A stretch of 27,223 bases of DNA from a candidate division WOR-3 bacterium (GTDB taxonomy: Bacteria > SDB-A), in the NCBI GenBank assembly GCA_016934535.1, contig JAFGSQ010000045.1, positions 1 to 27,223 of the forward strand. Reading direction: 5' to 3'. Below are positions 1 to 8,211 of the stretch, one piece after another. Made by a program: the position numbers and the translations under genes. The notes under the pieces are model-generated. The model had not been told where the DNA came from. It saw nothing but the letters and a program-made list of their open reading frames with translations, and searched no databases. Numbering within the stretch: position 1 is the stretch's first letter; the number at the start of each line of letters is the position of its first letter.

Positions 1-92
1 AATCCCGACAATCCCCTAAATGCCAGAGACCCTTGTGGACAAATGAATCTCTTCAATTTATAATGATTTTATTAGGACACTAGTGAAACGAA

Positions 93-2126
93 ATGACAAT
101 TAATCCCCTTGAAGACTTTCAAGTAAAAGAATTAATAGAAAATAATTTCGGTGCAAAAGCAGACAAAAACATTGTGTCTTTGTTTATTGAGAAAGCAGGA
201 GGGAATCCGCTGTATGCTGAACAGCTGAGCATGTATCTTTTGGAAAAGAATCTTGTTGAAAACAATGAAGGTGTCCTGTCGTTGAAAACTCAAATTAATG
301 AACTGCCGCCGGATATATATTCAATCGTCGGGGCAAGACTCGACAGATTACCTTCTGAAATTAAAGAAATAACTGTTATAGCGTCTGTTGTAGGCCAGGA
401 GTTTGAGAAATATTTACTTGACGAAATGAAAAAAAATGCAATTAAAGGAGCCGCTGAGTATTTTGACGGTTCAGCTCCGCGGTCATTTGTTGATTTAAAC
501 ATAAGTCACGCAATTGAATTGAATATAAATGAGAAGGTTTGGAACACCTTGTCTGCTTCTGTCCTCGCTTTTGTTCATTCAATATACAGGGAAACAATTT
601 ACAATATGCATTTGAAAAGGAAAGTTCGCATTTTACACAGTTATTTGGGAGATATACTTGTTCAATTTTTCAACGAAGATAATTCAAAATTTTCTGACAT
701 AGCTTATCAGTATGAGTTGGCTGAAAAGTACGATCTTTCAATATCTTACTACAAAAAAGCGTTCGATTTTTCTATGAAAAAAATCAAACTCGATAGAGCC
801 CTTTCTTATGGAGAAAAAATTGTAAGTCTTTGTGACATGTATTGTTCAGACAAACCTGAAAAAAGATGTATGTCTTATTTCGATTTTGGAGTTTGTCTGA
901 TGGAAACGGGCGATTATGACAAAGCGCTCGAATATTTAAACAAAGTATTAACTTTTCTGTATAATAACAAAAATGCCGGAGGGATTGATGTATCGAAAAC
1001 ATTGAAATACATGGGAAATATCTATCTGCATAAAGGTGAGTATGATAAAGCTTACGAATTCTATGAAAAATCACTTAAATTGAAAGAAGGAACAGAGGAA
1101 AACTCTGACGTCTCAGAAGTTTATTCGTCAATGGGCGAAATATACTGTAAAAAAGCTGAGTATGAAAAAGCGGAAATTTACACAAAAAAAGCTCTTGAAA
1201 TAAAAAAGATTGTATTCGGAGAAAAAAATTCAACCGTAGCCGATTCTCTCGATTCACTGGGTCTTATTTTTCAAAACAAGGGAAATTATGAAGCGGCTCT
1301 TGAATGTTACCAAAAAAGTCTGAAAATGAGGACAGAACTTTTTGGTGAAGATTACTACGATGCGGCTTATTCCTACAACAATTTGGGTTGTTTTTACAGC
1401 GAAACAGGTGAATACAAAACTTCTTTCGAATATTTCAATAAAGCGGTAAAAATTACAGAAAACTTTTTAGGAGAAAAGCATCCTGTCGTTGCCAGCCTTT
1501 ACAACAACATAGGAGGTTGCTGTATAAATTTAGGAGAAATCATTGACGCTCAATATTTCCTTGAAAAGTCACTGACTATTCGTCTGACAATAAACGGAGA
1601 AAATCATCCCGATACGGCGATATGCCGTTCAAACCTGGGTCATGTTTATTACATGATGGAAAATTTAGATTTATCTCTGAATTATTTTGATAAAGCATTA
1701 AAGACAATGGAAATGTTTTACGGAGAAAAGCATCCGTTTATAGCGGTCGTTCATGCAAACATAGGCAAATCACTGGAAAAGAAAGGAGATCTCGAAAAAG
1801 CGCTGGAATGTAATAAAAAATCACTCGAAATAAATGTAAACAATTTTGGAGAAGAGCATATTTCTGTTGCTAAAAATTACGGAGGGATAGGAAGGGTTCT
1901 TTTCAGGTCAGAAGATTGGATGGAATCCATAGATTGTTGCGAAAAAGCGATCAACATTATTGAGAATAATATAAATAAAGCACATCCTTTGCTAATTGAA
2001 TACTGCAGGATTGCTTCCGAGTGTTATAAAAATCTGGGAAAAATGGAAGAATCTGAATTTTTTTATAAAAAAATGATTGGCATTGAAGAGCTTGTAAAAA
2101 AAGGGAATAATAGTCTAAAAAAGTGA
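93..2126 (+). CDS. Kinesin-light-chain-type TPR protein, N-terminally truncated AAA/STAND ATPase
   Basis: The first ~110 residues match the segment that follows the nucleotide-binding core in AAA_16/STAND 'predicted ATPases': AGGNPLYAEQL (about 34-44), then LPPDIYSIVGARLDRLP and the SVVGQEF element. No Walker A or B motif is present, because the reading frame opens only at this point; two in-frame stops (81-86) lie just upstream. From about residue 200 to 660 there are roughly ten TPRs, most with the 42-residue kinesin-light-chain spacing (NLG.Y...GEY.KA...Y.KSL.I....GE.HP..A). Complete family members carry an N-terminal kinase, cyclase or ATPase module, so this protein is probably a protein-protein interaction remnant of a signalling ATPase, or a pseudogene. 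No strong SD precedes the ATG. The cyclophilin gene follows after 7 bp, so the two are likely co-transcribed. The TPR assignment is firm; the truncation is an inference. Confidence 0.8.
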   Translation: MTINPLEDFQVKELIENNFGAKADKNIVSLFIEKAGGNPLYAEQLSMYLLEKNLVENNEGVLSLKTQINELPPDIYSIVGARLDRLPSEIKEITVIASVVGQEFEKYLLDEMKKNAIKGAAEYFDGSAPRSFVDLNISHAIELNINEKVWNTLSASVLAFVHSIYRETIYNMHLKRKVRILHSYLGDILVQFFNEDNSKFSDIAYQYELAEKYDLSISYYKKAFDFSMKKIKLDRALSYGEKIVSLCDMYCSDKPEKRCMSYFDFGVCLMETGDYDKALEYLNKVLTFLYNNKNAGGIDVSKTLKYMGNIYLHKGEYDKAYEFYEKSLKLKEGTEENSDVSEVYSSMGEIYCKKAEYEKAEIYTKKALEIKKIVFGEKNSTVADSLDSLGLIFQNKGNYEAALECYQKSLKMRTELFGEDYYDAAYSYNNLGCFYSETGEYKTSFEYFNKAVKITENFLGEKHPVVASLYNNIGGCCINLGEIIDAQYFLEKSLTIRLTINGENHPDTAICRSNLGHVYYMMENLDLSLNYFDKALKTMEMFYGEKHPFIAVVHANIGKSLEKKGDLEKALECNKKSLEINVNNFGEEHISVAKNYGGIGRVLFRSEDWMESIDCCEKAINIIENNINKAHPLLIEYCRIASECYKNLGKMEESEFFYKKMIGIEELVKKGNNSLKK

Positions 2127-2133
2127 GGTCAAA

Positions 2134-2733
2134 ATGATGGAAATTTTTAGCTTTCTCCTTTTATTCAACATTTTCAATCTTACCGGAGAAATAATGTCAG
2201 AAAACAACGGCACGGACAGAATTATTGATGAAATAAAAGTCGTCGAAATAGTCACAGAAAAAGGAAACATAATTATTGAATTGTATTGTTCAAAGGCTCC
2301 TGTCACTGTTGAGAATTTCCTTAAGTACGCCGAAGACGGATTTTATGATGGTTTGATTTTTCACAGAGTTGTAAAGGGATTTGTCGTCCAAGGCGGTGGT
2401 TTTCTTCCGGGTCTCGTTCACAAAGAACCGACATATGATCCTATTATAAACGAAGCCGCAAATTCAAAATTGAGCAACATCAGGGGAACCGTGGCAATGG
2501 CAAGGACGTCGGACCCGAATTCTGCGACTTCCCAGTTTTTTATTAACACATGCGACAACGACAGGCTGGACTGGGACAAGTGCGCAGACGGATACGGATA
2601 CTGTGTTTTCGGCAAGGTAACAGAAGGAATGGACATTGTCGACGAGATAGAAAAAACAAGGGTAAAAACTGTGGGACAATTTGAAAATGTTCCTGTAGAA
2701 GATATAATAATTGAAAAAATTTTATTACACTAG
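2134..2733 (+). CDS. Cyclophilin-type peptidyl-prolyl cis-trans isomerase
   Basis: This enzyme catalyses cis-trans isomerisation of Xaa-Pro bonds during protein folding. Recognisable cyclophilin signatures are FHRVVKGFVVQGG (catalytic Arg in FHR, Gln in VQGG), ARTSDPNSATSQFFIN (the QFFI phenylalanine of the hydrophobic pocket) and YCVFGKVTEGMDIVDEIE near the C-terminus. It resembles compact bacterial PpiB-like enzymes. The chosen ATG has SD GAGG five bases upstream and gives a hydrophobic N-terminus (FSFLLLFNIFNL) that could be a signal peptide or anchor. A second ATG at 2194, preceded by GGAGA, would give a cytosolic enzyme of more usual length. Both starts are plausible, so localisation is uncertain. 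The gene lies 7 bp after the TPR gene and 14 bp before the rubrerythrin-like gene. Confidence 0.93.
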   Translation: MMEIFSFLLLFNIFNLTGEIMSENNGTDRIIDEIKVVEIVTEKGNIIIELYCSKAPVTVENFLKYAEDGFYDGLIFHRVVKGFVVQGGGFLPGLVHKEPTYDPIINEAANSKLSNIRGTVAMARTSDPNSATSQFFINTCDNDRLDWDKCADGYGYCVFGKVTEGMDIVDEIEKTRVKTVGQFENVPVEDIIIEKILLH

Positions 2734-2747
2734 AAAGGGAGGCATTT

Positions 2748-3203
2748 ATGAATAAAGAAAAATATTCTGAAATCCTAAAAATGGCCATCAGTAATGAAAT
2801 TGAAGCCTACGATTTTTACAACGGAGTCAGCGGTAAAGTAAAAGACGGATCCTTGAAATCAATATTCTCCGAGCTCGCTCAGGAAGAAAAAAAGCACAGG
2901 CAGATTTTAGAGGGATATTTTAACAATCCTTCAAAGCCTCTTGTTTTTAAAGAAACCGCTGACTACAAAGTTTCGGAATCTGTTGAATTGCCTGAGCTGA
3001 CCATGGACATGCAGCCAAGTTCAGCCATAGCCCTTGCCATGAAGAAAGAAGAAGAAGCGAAAAATCTCTACGAAAAACTTGCCACAGCCAGTAAAGACGA
3101 TGATCAAGCCAAGACATTCAATGAATTGGCGAACATGGAGAGAGAGCATAAAAGTAAATTGGAGGATGTTTATACGTCCATGGCGTACCCTGAAGTCTGG
3201 TGA
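2748..3203 (+). CDS. Rubrerythrin-like ferritin-family diiron protein without rubredoxin domain
   Basis: A four-helix ferritin-like protein carrying the paired diiron ligand pattern: Glu17 in helix 1, E47-x-x-H50 in helix 2, Glu101 in helix 3 (KKEEEAKNLY) and E131-x-x-H134 in helix 4. The C-terminal rubredoxin domain of classical rubrerythrin is absent; the protein ends at 151 residues with no CxxC pair. Family members reduce peroxide or handle iron in anaerobes, so a role in oxidative stress is likely, with an unknown electron donor. The ATG has a good SD (GGGAGG, 2738-2743). It sits 14 bp after the cyclophilin gene, suggesting an operon. An MbfA-like ferritin fusion lies elsewhere in the window (10784). 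Confidence 0.9.
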   Translation: MNKEKYSEILKMAISNEIEAYDFYNGVSGKVKDGSLKSIFSELAQEEKKHRQILEGYFNNPSKPLVFKETADYKVSESVELPELTMDMQPSSAIALAMKKEEEAKNLYEKLATASKDDDQAKTFNELANMEREHKSKLEDVYTSMAYPEVW

Positions 3204-3253
3204 GAGATATCACCTTAGTTTGAAAAAAATTTATATTTTTATTAGGGGGAATC

Positions 3254-4045
3254 GTGAGGATAATAAATATTTCTCCTGAATATGAAAATCTCTATTTTTG
3301 CTGTCTCGAAGACTGGTCGCAGGAAATGGCCGAGGCGGGTGATCACAAAAAGAAGTGGTTTGATCAAATGAAAGAAAAAGGCTTGAGGGTGAAATTGGCG
3401 CAGGACGAATCCGGAGAAATAGGTGGAATGATCCAGTACATTCCAATTGAAAACTCGATGTTTAGCGGCGAAAAATTGTACGCAGTATTGTGCATTTGGG
3501 TTCACGGTCACAAAAAAGGAAGGGGAAATTTTCAAAAAAAGGGGATGGGAAAATCTCTTTTGAAAGCTGCGGAAGAAGACGCCAAGAATCTCGGTGCGAA
3601 AGGAATGACCGCTTGGGGTATCATTTTGCCTTTTTTTATGAAAGCGTCCTGGTTCAAAAAACAAGGATATAAAACTGTCGACAAAAACGGTTTGATGAGA
3701 CTTCTTTTGAAAAAATTCGACGATTCCGCAGAATCTCCTAAATTCATTAAACCGATAAAGAAACCCGAAAAAGGGAAAGAAAAAGTAGACGTCACAATAT
3801 TCAAGAACGGATGGTGCCCCGCTTTCAACATCTGCCACGAAAGGATTTTGAGAGCGATTAAAGATTTTCCGGACAGTGTTCAAATTACCGAATATGACGG
3901 CCTGGAAAAACGAACCGTAAATGAGTGGGGAATTTCGGAAGGAATTTTCATTGACGGAAAAGAGTTGAGAACAGGACCTCCGACTTCCTATGATAAGATA
4001 AGAAGAAAGATTGAAAACAAAGTCAAAAAGCACAGAGTAAAATAA
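3254..4045 (+). CDS. GNAT acetyltransferase with C-terminal YoaP-like domain
   Basis: Residues 1-150 form a GNAT fold. The acetyl-CoA-binding motif A is Q94-K-K-G97-M-G99 with the following helix SLLKAAEEDA, and W122-G-I-I-L resembles the next strand. Residues about 178-262 match the YoaP-type thioredoxin-like C-terminal domain (VTIFKNGWCPAFNICHERIL, then a GIFIDGKEL strand and GPPTSYDKIRRKI). It has two cysteines, C188 and C194, spaced wider than a CxxC redox motif. The architecture is recurrent in bacteria and archaea, but its substrate is not known to me. The start is GTG at 3254, preceded by AGGGGGA. The methyltransferase GTG begins one base after its stop, implying translational coupling, and a CGGC-domain protein follows. 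Confidence 0.85.
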   Translation: MRIINISPEYENLYFCCLEDWSQEMAEAGDHKKKWFDQMKEKGLRVKLAQDESGEIGGMIQYIPIENSMFSGEKLYAVLCIWVHGHKKGRGNFQKKGMGKSLLKAAEEDAKNLGAKGMTAWGIILPFFMKASWFKKQGYKTVDKNGLMRLLLKKFDDSAESPKFIKPIKKPEKGKEKVDVTIFKNGWCPAFNICHERILRAIKDFPDSVQITEYDGLEKRTVNEWGISEGIFIDGKELRTGPPTSYDKIRRKIENKVKKHRVK

Positions 4046-4046
4046 C

Positions 4047-4451
4047 GTGACAGATCCGGGTGAAGTTTTAAGTAAGATCTCCGGAAAAAGAATTTTAGAT
4101 GTTGCGGCAGGTTCCGGCGGCAATATTTATCATCTAATCAACTCTCTGAAAAGTTATGAAGAAATAATTGGCGTTGATCTTGAAAATCCAGAAAGCATAA
4201 AAACGCCGGATCAGGAAAACATCATCAACAAAAACAATATCAGCTATTTACAAATGGATGCGCATGATCTGGTGTTTGATGACGAGAGTTTCGACATTGT
4301 TTCTATCGGGAAATCTCTTCATCATTTGGATTTTCCTGTCAAAGTCTTATCCCAGATGTTCCGTGTGTTGAAAAAAGACGGATACGCTCTGCTCAGTGAA
4401 GGGATAGGTCTCCGGTGTGCTCCTGTTTTGCTGGCAGTATGTGAGAAATGA
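4047..4451 (+). CDS. Class I SAM-dependent methyltransferase, shortened and probably internally deleted
   Basis: The N-terminal half is a clear Rossmann methyltransferase: motif I ILDVAAGSGGN, the acidic strand-2 end in IIGVDLENPES, the MDAHDLVFDDESFDIVSIGKSLHHL segment and the FRVLKKDGYALLSE strand-5 region. At 134 residues it lacks 60-80 residues of the usual fold. After GYALLSE the sequence jumps to GIGLRCAPVLLAVCEK, whose last nine residues look like the normal final beta strand of such enzymes (compare the ...LFVLCQK end of the gene at 7008). I therefore infer an internal deletion between strands 5 and 7, leaving an open frame but probably an inactive protein. The start is GTG, one base after the GNAT-YoaP stop. 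Confidence 0.7.
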   Translation: MTDPGEVLSKISGKRILDVAAGSGGNIYHLINSLKSYEEIIGVDLENPESIKTPDQENIINKNNISYLQMDAHDLVFDDESFDIVSIGKSLHHLDFPVKVLSQMFRVLKKDGYALLSEGIGLRCAPVLLAVCEK

Positions 4452-4480
4452 TATTATTTATGTATTAAGAAGGTGGAATT

Positions 4481-4918
4481 ATGAAAAAGGTCGGAATAAT
4501 TATTTGTGCACGCTATTTATCCTGTGGTGGGGGAAAATGCCTAAGGGCGATGAGGGAACGTGTAGGCGGCTTCTCCTGCTATCCGAAGGACGAAGAGCTT
4601 CAACTCGTCGGATTTGCCAACTGCGGAGGATGCCCTGGAGGCAACGTGGAATACGTGCCCGAGGAAATGATAAAGAACGGCGTAGATGTAATTCATCTGG
4701 CGACAGGCCTTGTTGTTGGATATCCGCCTTGTCCGAGAATGAATTTATTCAAGGAATACATAGAAAAAAAGTTCAACATTCCGGTTGTCATTGGAACCCA
4801 CCCGATACCAATGAAATATTTTGAAACACACAGGAAACTGTCGTTCTGGAAGAACATGGAATATTCAATAAAGCACCTGTTGGAGGAAGATGACAAAATA
4901 ATGTCTGATTATAACTGA
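4481..4918 (+). CDS. CGGC domain-containing protein
   Basis: A small cysteine-rich protein recognised by the central NCGGCPGGNVEYV motif (C48-G-G-C51), together with N-terminal SCGGGKCLRA (C15, C20), C33 in SCYP and a PPCPR motif near residue 84. These match the CGGC family, widespread in anaerobes and suspected to bind metal or an Fe-S cluster; the biochemical function is not established. The C-terminal NIPVVIGTHPIP stretch is also typical. The ATG at 4481 has SD GAAGGTGG close upstream. It lies 29 bp after the shortened methyltransferase and 16 bp before the GT-C gene, so it is probably in the same transcript. Confidence 0.85.
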   Translation: MKKVGIIICARYLSCGGGKCLRAMRERVGGFSCYPKDEELQLVGFANCGGCPGGNVEYVPEEMIKNGVDVIHLATGLVVGYPPCPRMNLFKEYIEKKFNIPVVIGTHPIPMKYFETHRKLSFWKNMEYSIKHLLEEDDKIMSDYN

Positions 4919-4934
4919 TCGGTAAGTTTTATTC

Positions 4935-6500
4935 ATGAAAAGATATTTACCTTTATTGTTTTCTCTCGGTCTTTTTTTTATTGCTGTATCTGCGATATTT
5001 CTGGTTTCAATAAAAGTCAACAACGACAATTTTATTTATGCCCTGGATGATCCTTATATTCACATGGCCATGGCTAAAAATTTATCTCAATACAGCGTCT
5101 GGGGAGTTGATAAAACTGATTTTACTTCGTCCTCATCTTCACCCCTGTGGACTTTGTTGATAACCTTTTGTTTTGTCGTGTTTGGCGTAAATGAATTGTC
5201 GCCGTTTTTGTTAAATTTGTTCTTCTCCGTAATACTAATTTTGACAATCAATTTTTTTATAATTAAAAATAGAGGGGACTGGCGTTATAATTCATTGATT
5301 TTGACTTCTGTAGTCTTTTTCACTCCTCTTTATTCTCTGGTGTTTACGGGTTTGGAACACGTTCTTCATATATTGCTGATTACACTTCTTTTGTTTGTCT
5401 CAAAAAAAGTCTTGGTTGAAAATAAAAATGTAATGCGGATTATTCCTATAACGATTTTAGCGGTTGCAACGAGGTATGAAAGCCTGTTCATTATTTTTGT
5501 TTTAAGCCTTATACTTCTTGTGAAAAAAAGATATTTGAGTGCTGTTATCTTGCTTATAATCTCAATTTTACCAATTATTGTTTACGGTCTGGTATCAATG
5601 GGCATGGGTTGGAGTTTTTTTCCAAATCCCGTGCATCTTAAGGGCAATTTTTCAGGAATGTCGTTCAATGAATTTTCAAAGCTTTTCAACAGACTGATAG
5701 AACAATCTATATTAACGCCTCATCTAATGGTTTTATTTTTATCAGCTCTGATCTTTTTGTTATTGGCTAAAAAGGTAAAATACTGTGGAAATTCAATTTT
5801 ATTGACTGTCTTTGTGTTGACAACAGTTATTCATTTGATTTTTGCCCGTGTCGGTTGGTTTTTCAGATATGAAGCTTACCTTGTTATCATGGGTATTTTA
5901 GCTTTGTCCTTAGTTATTTATGAACTTTTTCCTGTGATTCGCAAAACCTGGACAAAAACATCCGGGTTTCAAAAAGCGGTTGTTTTTTTGTCAATCGCAG
6001 TGTTTCTTATTCCTCTTGTAAGAAGAGCATGTTTAGGTTTGAATAGAACACATAGAGCCTCGAAAAACATTTACGAACAGCAATATCAGATGGGTCTTTT
6101 TGTTAAAGAATTTTATTCAGGTGAAACCGTATTATTAAACGATATTGGGGCAGTATGTTTTCTTTCTGATATAAAATGCGTAGATGTATGGGGAATGGCA
6201 AATTATGAAGTTATGTGCCTTAAAAACAAAGGGATTTATTGTACGGATGATTTTGAAAGGCTTGCCAATGAAAATGACGGTAAAATAGCTGTTGTGTATG
6301 TGGACTGGTTGGATTTTTTTGGGGGAGTCCCTGATAAATGGATTAAAGTTGGTAAGTGGAGGATAAAAGACAATATTGTCGCGGCGAGAGAAGAAGTTGA
6401 TTTTTTTGCCTTTGATTCACAAGAAGCTGTAAGACTGAAAAATTATTTAGCGCTTTATAAAAAAAATCTGCCAGAAGATGTCGATCAGACTTTATATTAG
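4935..6500 (+). CDS. GT-C-fold polyprenyl-phosphate glycosyltransferase-like membrane protein
   Basis: A 521-residue integral membrane protein with an N-terminal signal-anchor helix and about ten hydrophobic segments up to residue ~365, followed by a soluble C-terminal domain. An Asp-Asp pair after the first helix (LDDPYIHMAMAKNL, D38-D39) and the SSSSPLWTLLITF segment resemble the loop-1 acidic motif and TNPLW element of GT-C enzymes such as the AftB/arabinofuranosyltransferase-like group. The C-terminal stretch NDIGAVCFLSDIKCVDVWGMAN matches the 'GAIgY..d..viDl.GL.d' segment typical of these families. It probably transfers a sugar from a lipid carrier on the outer face of the membrane; donor and acceptor are unknown. 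The SD is weak. The neighbours give no specific pathway. Confidence 0.75.
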   Translation: MKRYLPLLFSLGLFFIAVSAIFLVSIKVNNDNFIYALDDPYIHMAMAKNLSQYSVWGVDKTDFTSSSSSPLWTLLITFCFVVFGVNELSPFLLNLFFSVILILTINFFIIKNRGDWRYNSLILTSVVFFTPLYSLVFTGLEHVLHILLITLLLFVSKKVLVENKNVMRIIPITILAVATRYESLFIIFVLSLILLVKKRYLSAVILLIISILPIIVYGLVSMGMGWSFFPNPVHLKGNFSGMSFNEFSKLFNRLIEQSILTPHLMVLFLSALIFLLLAKKVKYCGNSILLTVFVLTTVIHLIFARVGWFFRYEAYLVIMGILALSLVIYELFPVIRKTWTKTSGFQKAVVFLSIAVFLIPLVRRACLGLNRTHRASKNIYEQQYQMGLFVKEFYSGETVLLNDIGAVCFLSDIKCVDVWGMANYEVMCLKNKGIYCTDDFERLANENDGKIAVVYVDWLDFFGGVPDKWIKVGKWRIKDNIVAAREEVDFFAFDSQEAVRLKNYLALYKKNLPEDVDQTLY

Positions 6501-6546
6501 ATATGCTGGGACATTGAATTGCGCACTGATAAAGAAATAAACAAGC

Positions 6547-6849
6547 ATGGGTTATGAACATCTTTTTGGTCCTGTTCCTTCGAGGCGTTTGAAAATGTCT
6601 TTGGGAATTGATCTGGTTCCGAGAAAATTCTGTTCCCTGGACTGCGTGTATTGCGAAGTCGGAAAAACAACTTTTTTGACAACAGAAAGAAAAGAATATT
6701 ATCCGGTTGAGAAGATACAAAAAGAACTTGAACGCTATTTTACCGACAGCCCTGATCCCGATTACCTGACTTTTTCCGGACAAATAAAAATAACTTTGTT
6801 GGACAAAAATTTGTTTTATTCAACAATTGACGGGAACGGCAGAAAATAA
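6547..6849 (+). CDS. Radical SAM protein (COG0731-like), C-terminally truncated
   Basis: The N-terminus is a close match to the Fe-S oxidoreductase group related to wyosine-synthase radical SAM proteins: FGPVPSRRLKMSLGIDLVP, then the cluster-binding C29-x3-C33-x2-C36 (FCSLDCVYCEVG), a Thr-rich stretch, and PDYLTFSG at residues 71-78. In full-length members (about 300 residues) TFSG continues into SGEPTL and the remaining barrel strands. Here the homology stops at about 6781, and 22 unrelated residues follow before a stop. The protein therefore has a cluster-binding site but no complete barrel, and is almost certainly non-functional. The 158 bp downstream hold no recognisable remainder of the gene. 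The family call is firm. Confidence 0.75.
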   Translation: MGYEHLFGPVPSRRLKMSLGIDLVPRKFCSLDCVYCEVGKTTFLTTERKEYYPVEKIQKELERYFTDSPDPDYLTFSGQIKITLLDKNLFYSTIDGNGRK

Positions 6850-7007
6850 CTAAGAAAAGCCGATTGACAGTTTCAATAAAGAGCCGTGGACGCAATCAAT
6901 TTGTTTACGATTTTAGGTGTTGCCGGGTGAAAAGCCTGTTGAAATCCTGTTGAAGAAAATGTGGAAATTATTTTACATGTTCATTATTTTTTCAGTTAAA
7001 AAACATA

Positions 7008-7664
7008 ATGAAGACTAATTATCTGTTTCACGACGAAATTTATAAAAAAATTAAAGAAAAAGGTGGTCATTCCTGGGGCGGAGAAGATGAGTTTCGGAAA
7101 GCCGTGAGAATTCTAGAAAAAGAAATTCCAAAATTGTCGGAAAAATCAAAAATTTTAGAAATTGGTTCAGGTAACGGTGTTGTTTCGTTTTGGCTCGCGG
7201 AAAAAGGATATAAAACCTATGGGATAGACATATCTCCGACGGCGATTGGATGGGCGAAAGAATTGTCAGTTCAAAGAAAAATAATTACTGAATTCAAAGT
7301 CGGTTCGGTTACTGAACTTTATAAGCATTATGATGAAAATTCTTTTGATTTTGTCGTTGATGGCTACTGTCTTCACTGCATTATCGGGGATGACAGAAAT
7401 AAATTACTTTCCGGAGTATACAGATGCCTTAAACCTAGCGGGAAATTTTTGGTTCAGACAATGTGCAACGATCCGAAAGAGGAAAGTTCTCTGGCTTTTT
7501 TTGATAAAGACACCCGATGTGTAATTAAAGACGGAATTGCCGGCAGATATTACGGTTCACCTGAAAAAATTAAAGAAGAATTGGTTAATACAGGATTTTG
7601 TATAGTTTGTTCTCGCATTGAAAGATTAAACCAGGATACTCTTTTTGTTCTTTGTCAAAAATAA
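7008..7664 (+). CDS. Class I SAM-dependent methyltransferase
   Basis: A complete methyltransferase fold of 218 residues. Motif I is ILEIGSGNGVVSFWLAEKG, the strand-2 acidic end is TYGIDISPTAIGWAKE, the motif IV region is SFDFVVDGYCLHCIIGDDR, and the strand-5 region is VYRCLKPSGKFLVQTM. It ends in LFVLCQK, a typical final strand. The substrate cannot be read from the sequence; the C-rich GYCLHC motif is seen in small-molecule methyltransferases annotated only generically. The start ATG has no convincing SD (AAAAAACATA precedes it). It lies in a stretch with the broken radical SAM gene upstream and an independently promoted cupin downstream, so it may be a separately acquired gene. Confidence 0.85.
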   Translation: MKTNYLFHDEIYKKIKEKGGHSWGGEDEFRKAVRILEKEIPKLSEKSKILEIGSGNGVVSFWLAEKGYKTYGIDISPTAIGWAKELSVQRKIITEFKVGSVTELYKHYDENSFDFVVDGYCLHCIIGDDRNKLLSGVYRCLKPSGKFLVQTMCNDPKEESSLAFFDKDTRCVIKDGIAGRYYGSPEKIKEELVNTGFCIVCSRIERLNQDTLFVLCQK

Positions 7665-7772
7665 AATTTTTACAGATGTCTGTTAGATTTTAATAATTTT
7701 TAATTTGATGATACAAATCAATAAAAAAGAAAAGGGTAGTAACTGTTTATCAAGACATAAAAGTGACGGAGC

Positions 7773-7799
7773 TTGACTTATTTTGGATTTTGTTAGAAT
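7773..7799 (+). promoter_or_regulatory. Possible sigma70 promoter for the cupin gene
   Basis: TTGACT (7773-7778) and TAGAAT (7794-7799) are separated by 15 bp, shorter than the 17 bp optimum. They lie about 45-70 bp upstream of the cupin SD. The elements are good, the spacing is not. Confidence 0.3.
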
Positions 7800-7842
7800 T
7801 ATATGCTTATTATTTTGTTTAAATCATTAAAGGAGGTTTAAA

Positions 7843-8211
7843 TTGTTCGAAGAAAAATTGTTTGTTGACGGAATTGAAATGGATGTTGTCCCGAGGAATA
7901 ACTGGATTCCGAGTCCCAAATTCAAGGGCGTTAAAATGATAAATGTTTTAACCGGAAAAGACACAAATGATCTTATGAGTTTTCATATCGTCGAAATTGA
8001 ACCGGGTCACGAAATAGGAGATCATATTCATGAGGGAAAGACAGAACTGCATGAAATTTTGGAAGGAAATGGCACAGCTGAAGTAAACGGCAAAGAAATA
8101 GAATACTCTCCGGGAGTTGTCTCGTTTATTTTAGCCGACACAAACCATAAAATTCTAGCAGGGGATAAAGGACTTGTGCTTTCAGCTAAATTCACACCTG
8201 CTTTATGCTGA
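7843..8211 (+). CDS. Single-domain cupin protein
   Basis: A 122-residue protein with cupin motif 1 intact: G55-x5-H61-x-H63-x4-E68-x6-G75 (PGHEIGDHIHEGKTELHEILEG), and a second motif around SPGVVSFILADTNHKI with metal-ligand candidate H102. The metal site (two His, one Glu, one His) therefore appears complete. Small single-domain cupins can be dioxygenases, isomerases or sugar-binding regulators; nothing here decides which. The start is TTG at 7843, chosen because a perfect AGGAGG (7831-7836) sits six bases upstream. The gene is flanked by non-coding DNA on both sides and is likely monocistronic. Confidence 0.87.
   Translation: MFEEKLFVDGIEMDVVPRNNWIPSPKFKGVKMINVLTGKDTNDLMSFHIVEIEPGHEIGDHIHEGKTELHEILEGNGTAEVNGKEIEYSPGVVSFILADTNHKILAGDKGLVLSAKFTPALC

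Noticed and set aside
1-63. Open frame in frame 1 reading NPDNPLNARDPCGQMNLFNL before a TAA
   Set aside because: It could be the 3' end of an upstream gene, but 20 residues with no recognisable motif and no upstream sequence cannot support a call.
3242-4123. Long 293-residue minus-strand frame opposite the GNAT-YoaP gene
   Set aside because: Phe/Ser/Arg-rich antisense shadow with no motif or SD; the plus-strand protein is clearly a known family.
4417-4824. 135-residue frame overlapping the CGGC gene
   Set aside because: Arg/Cys-rich out-of-frame shadow of 4481-4918; the CGGC frame has the SD and the family motifs.
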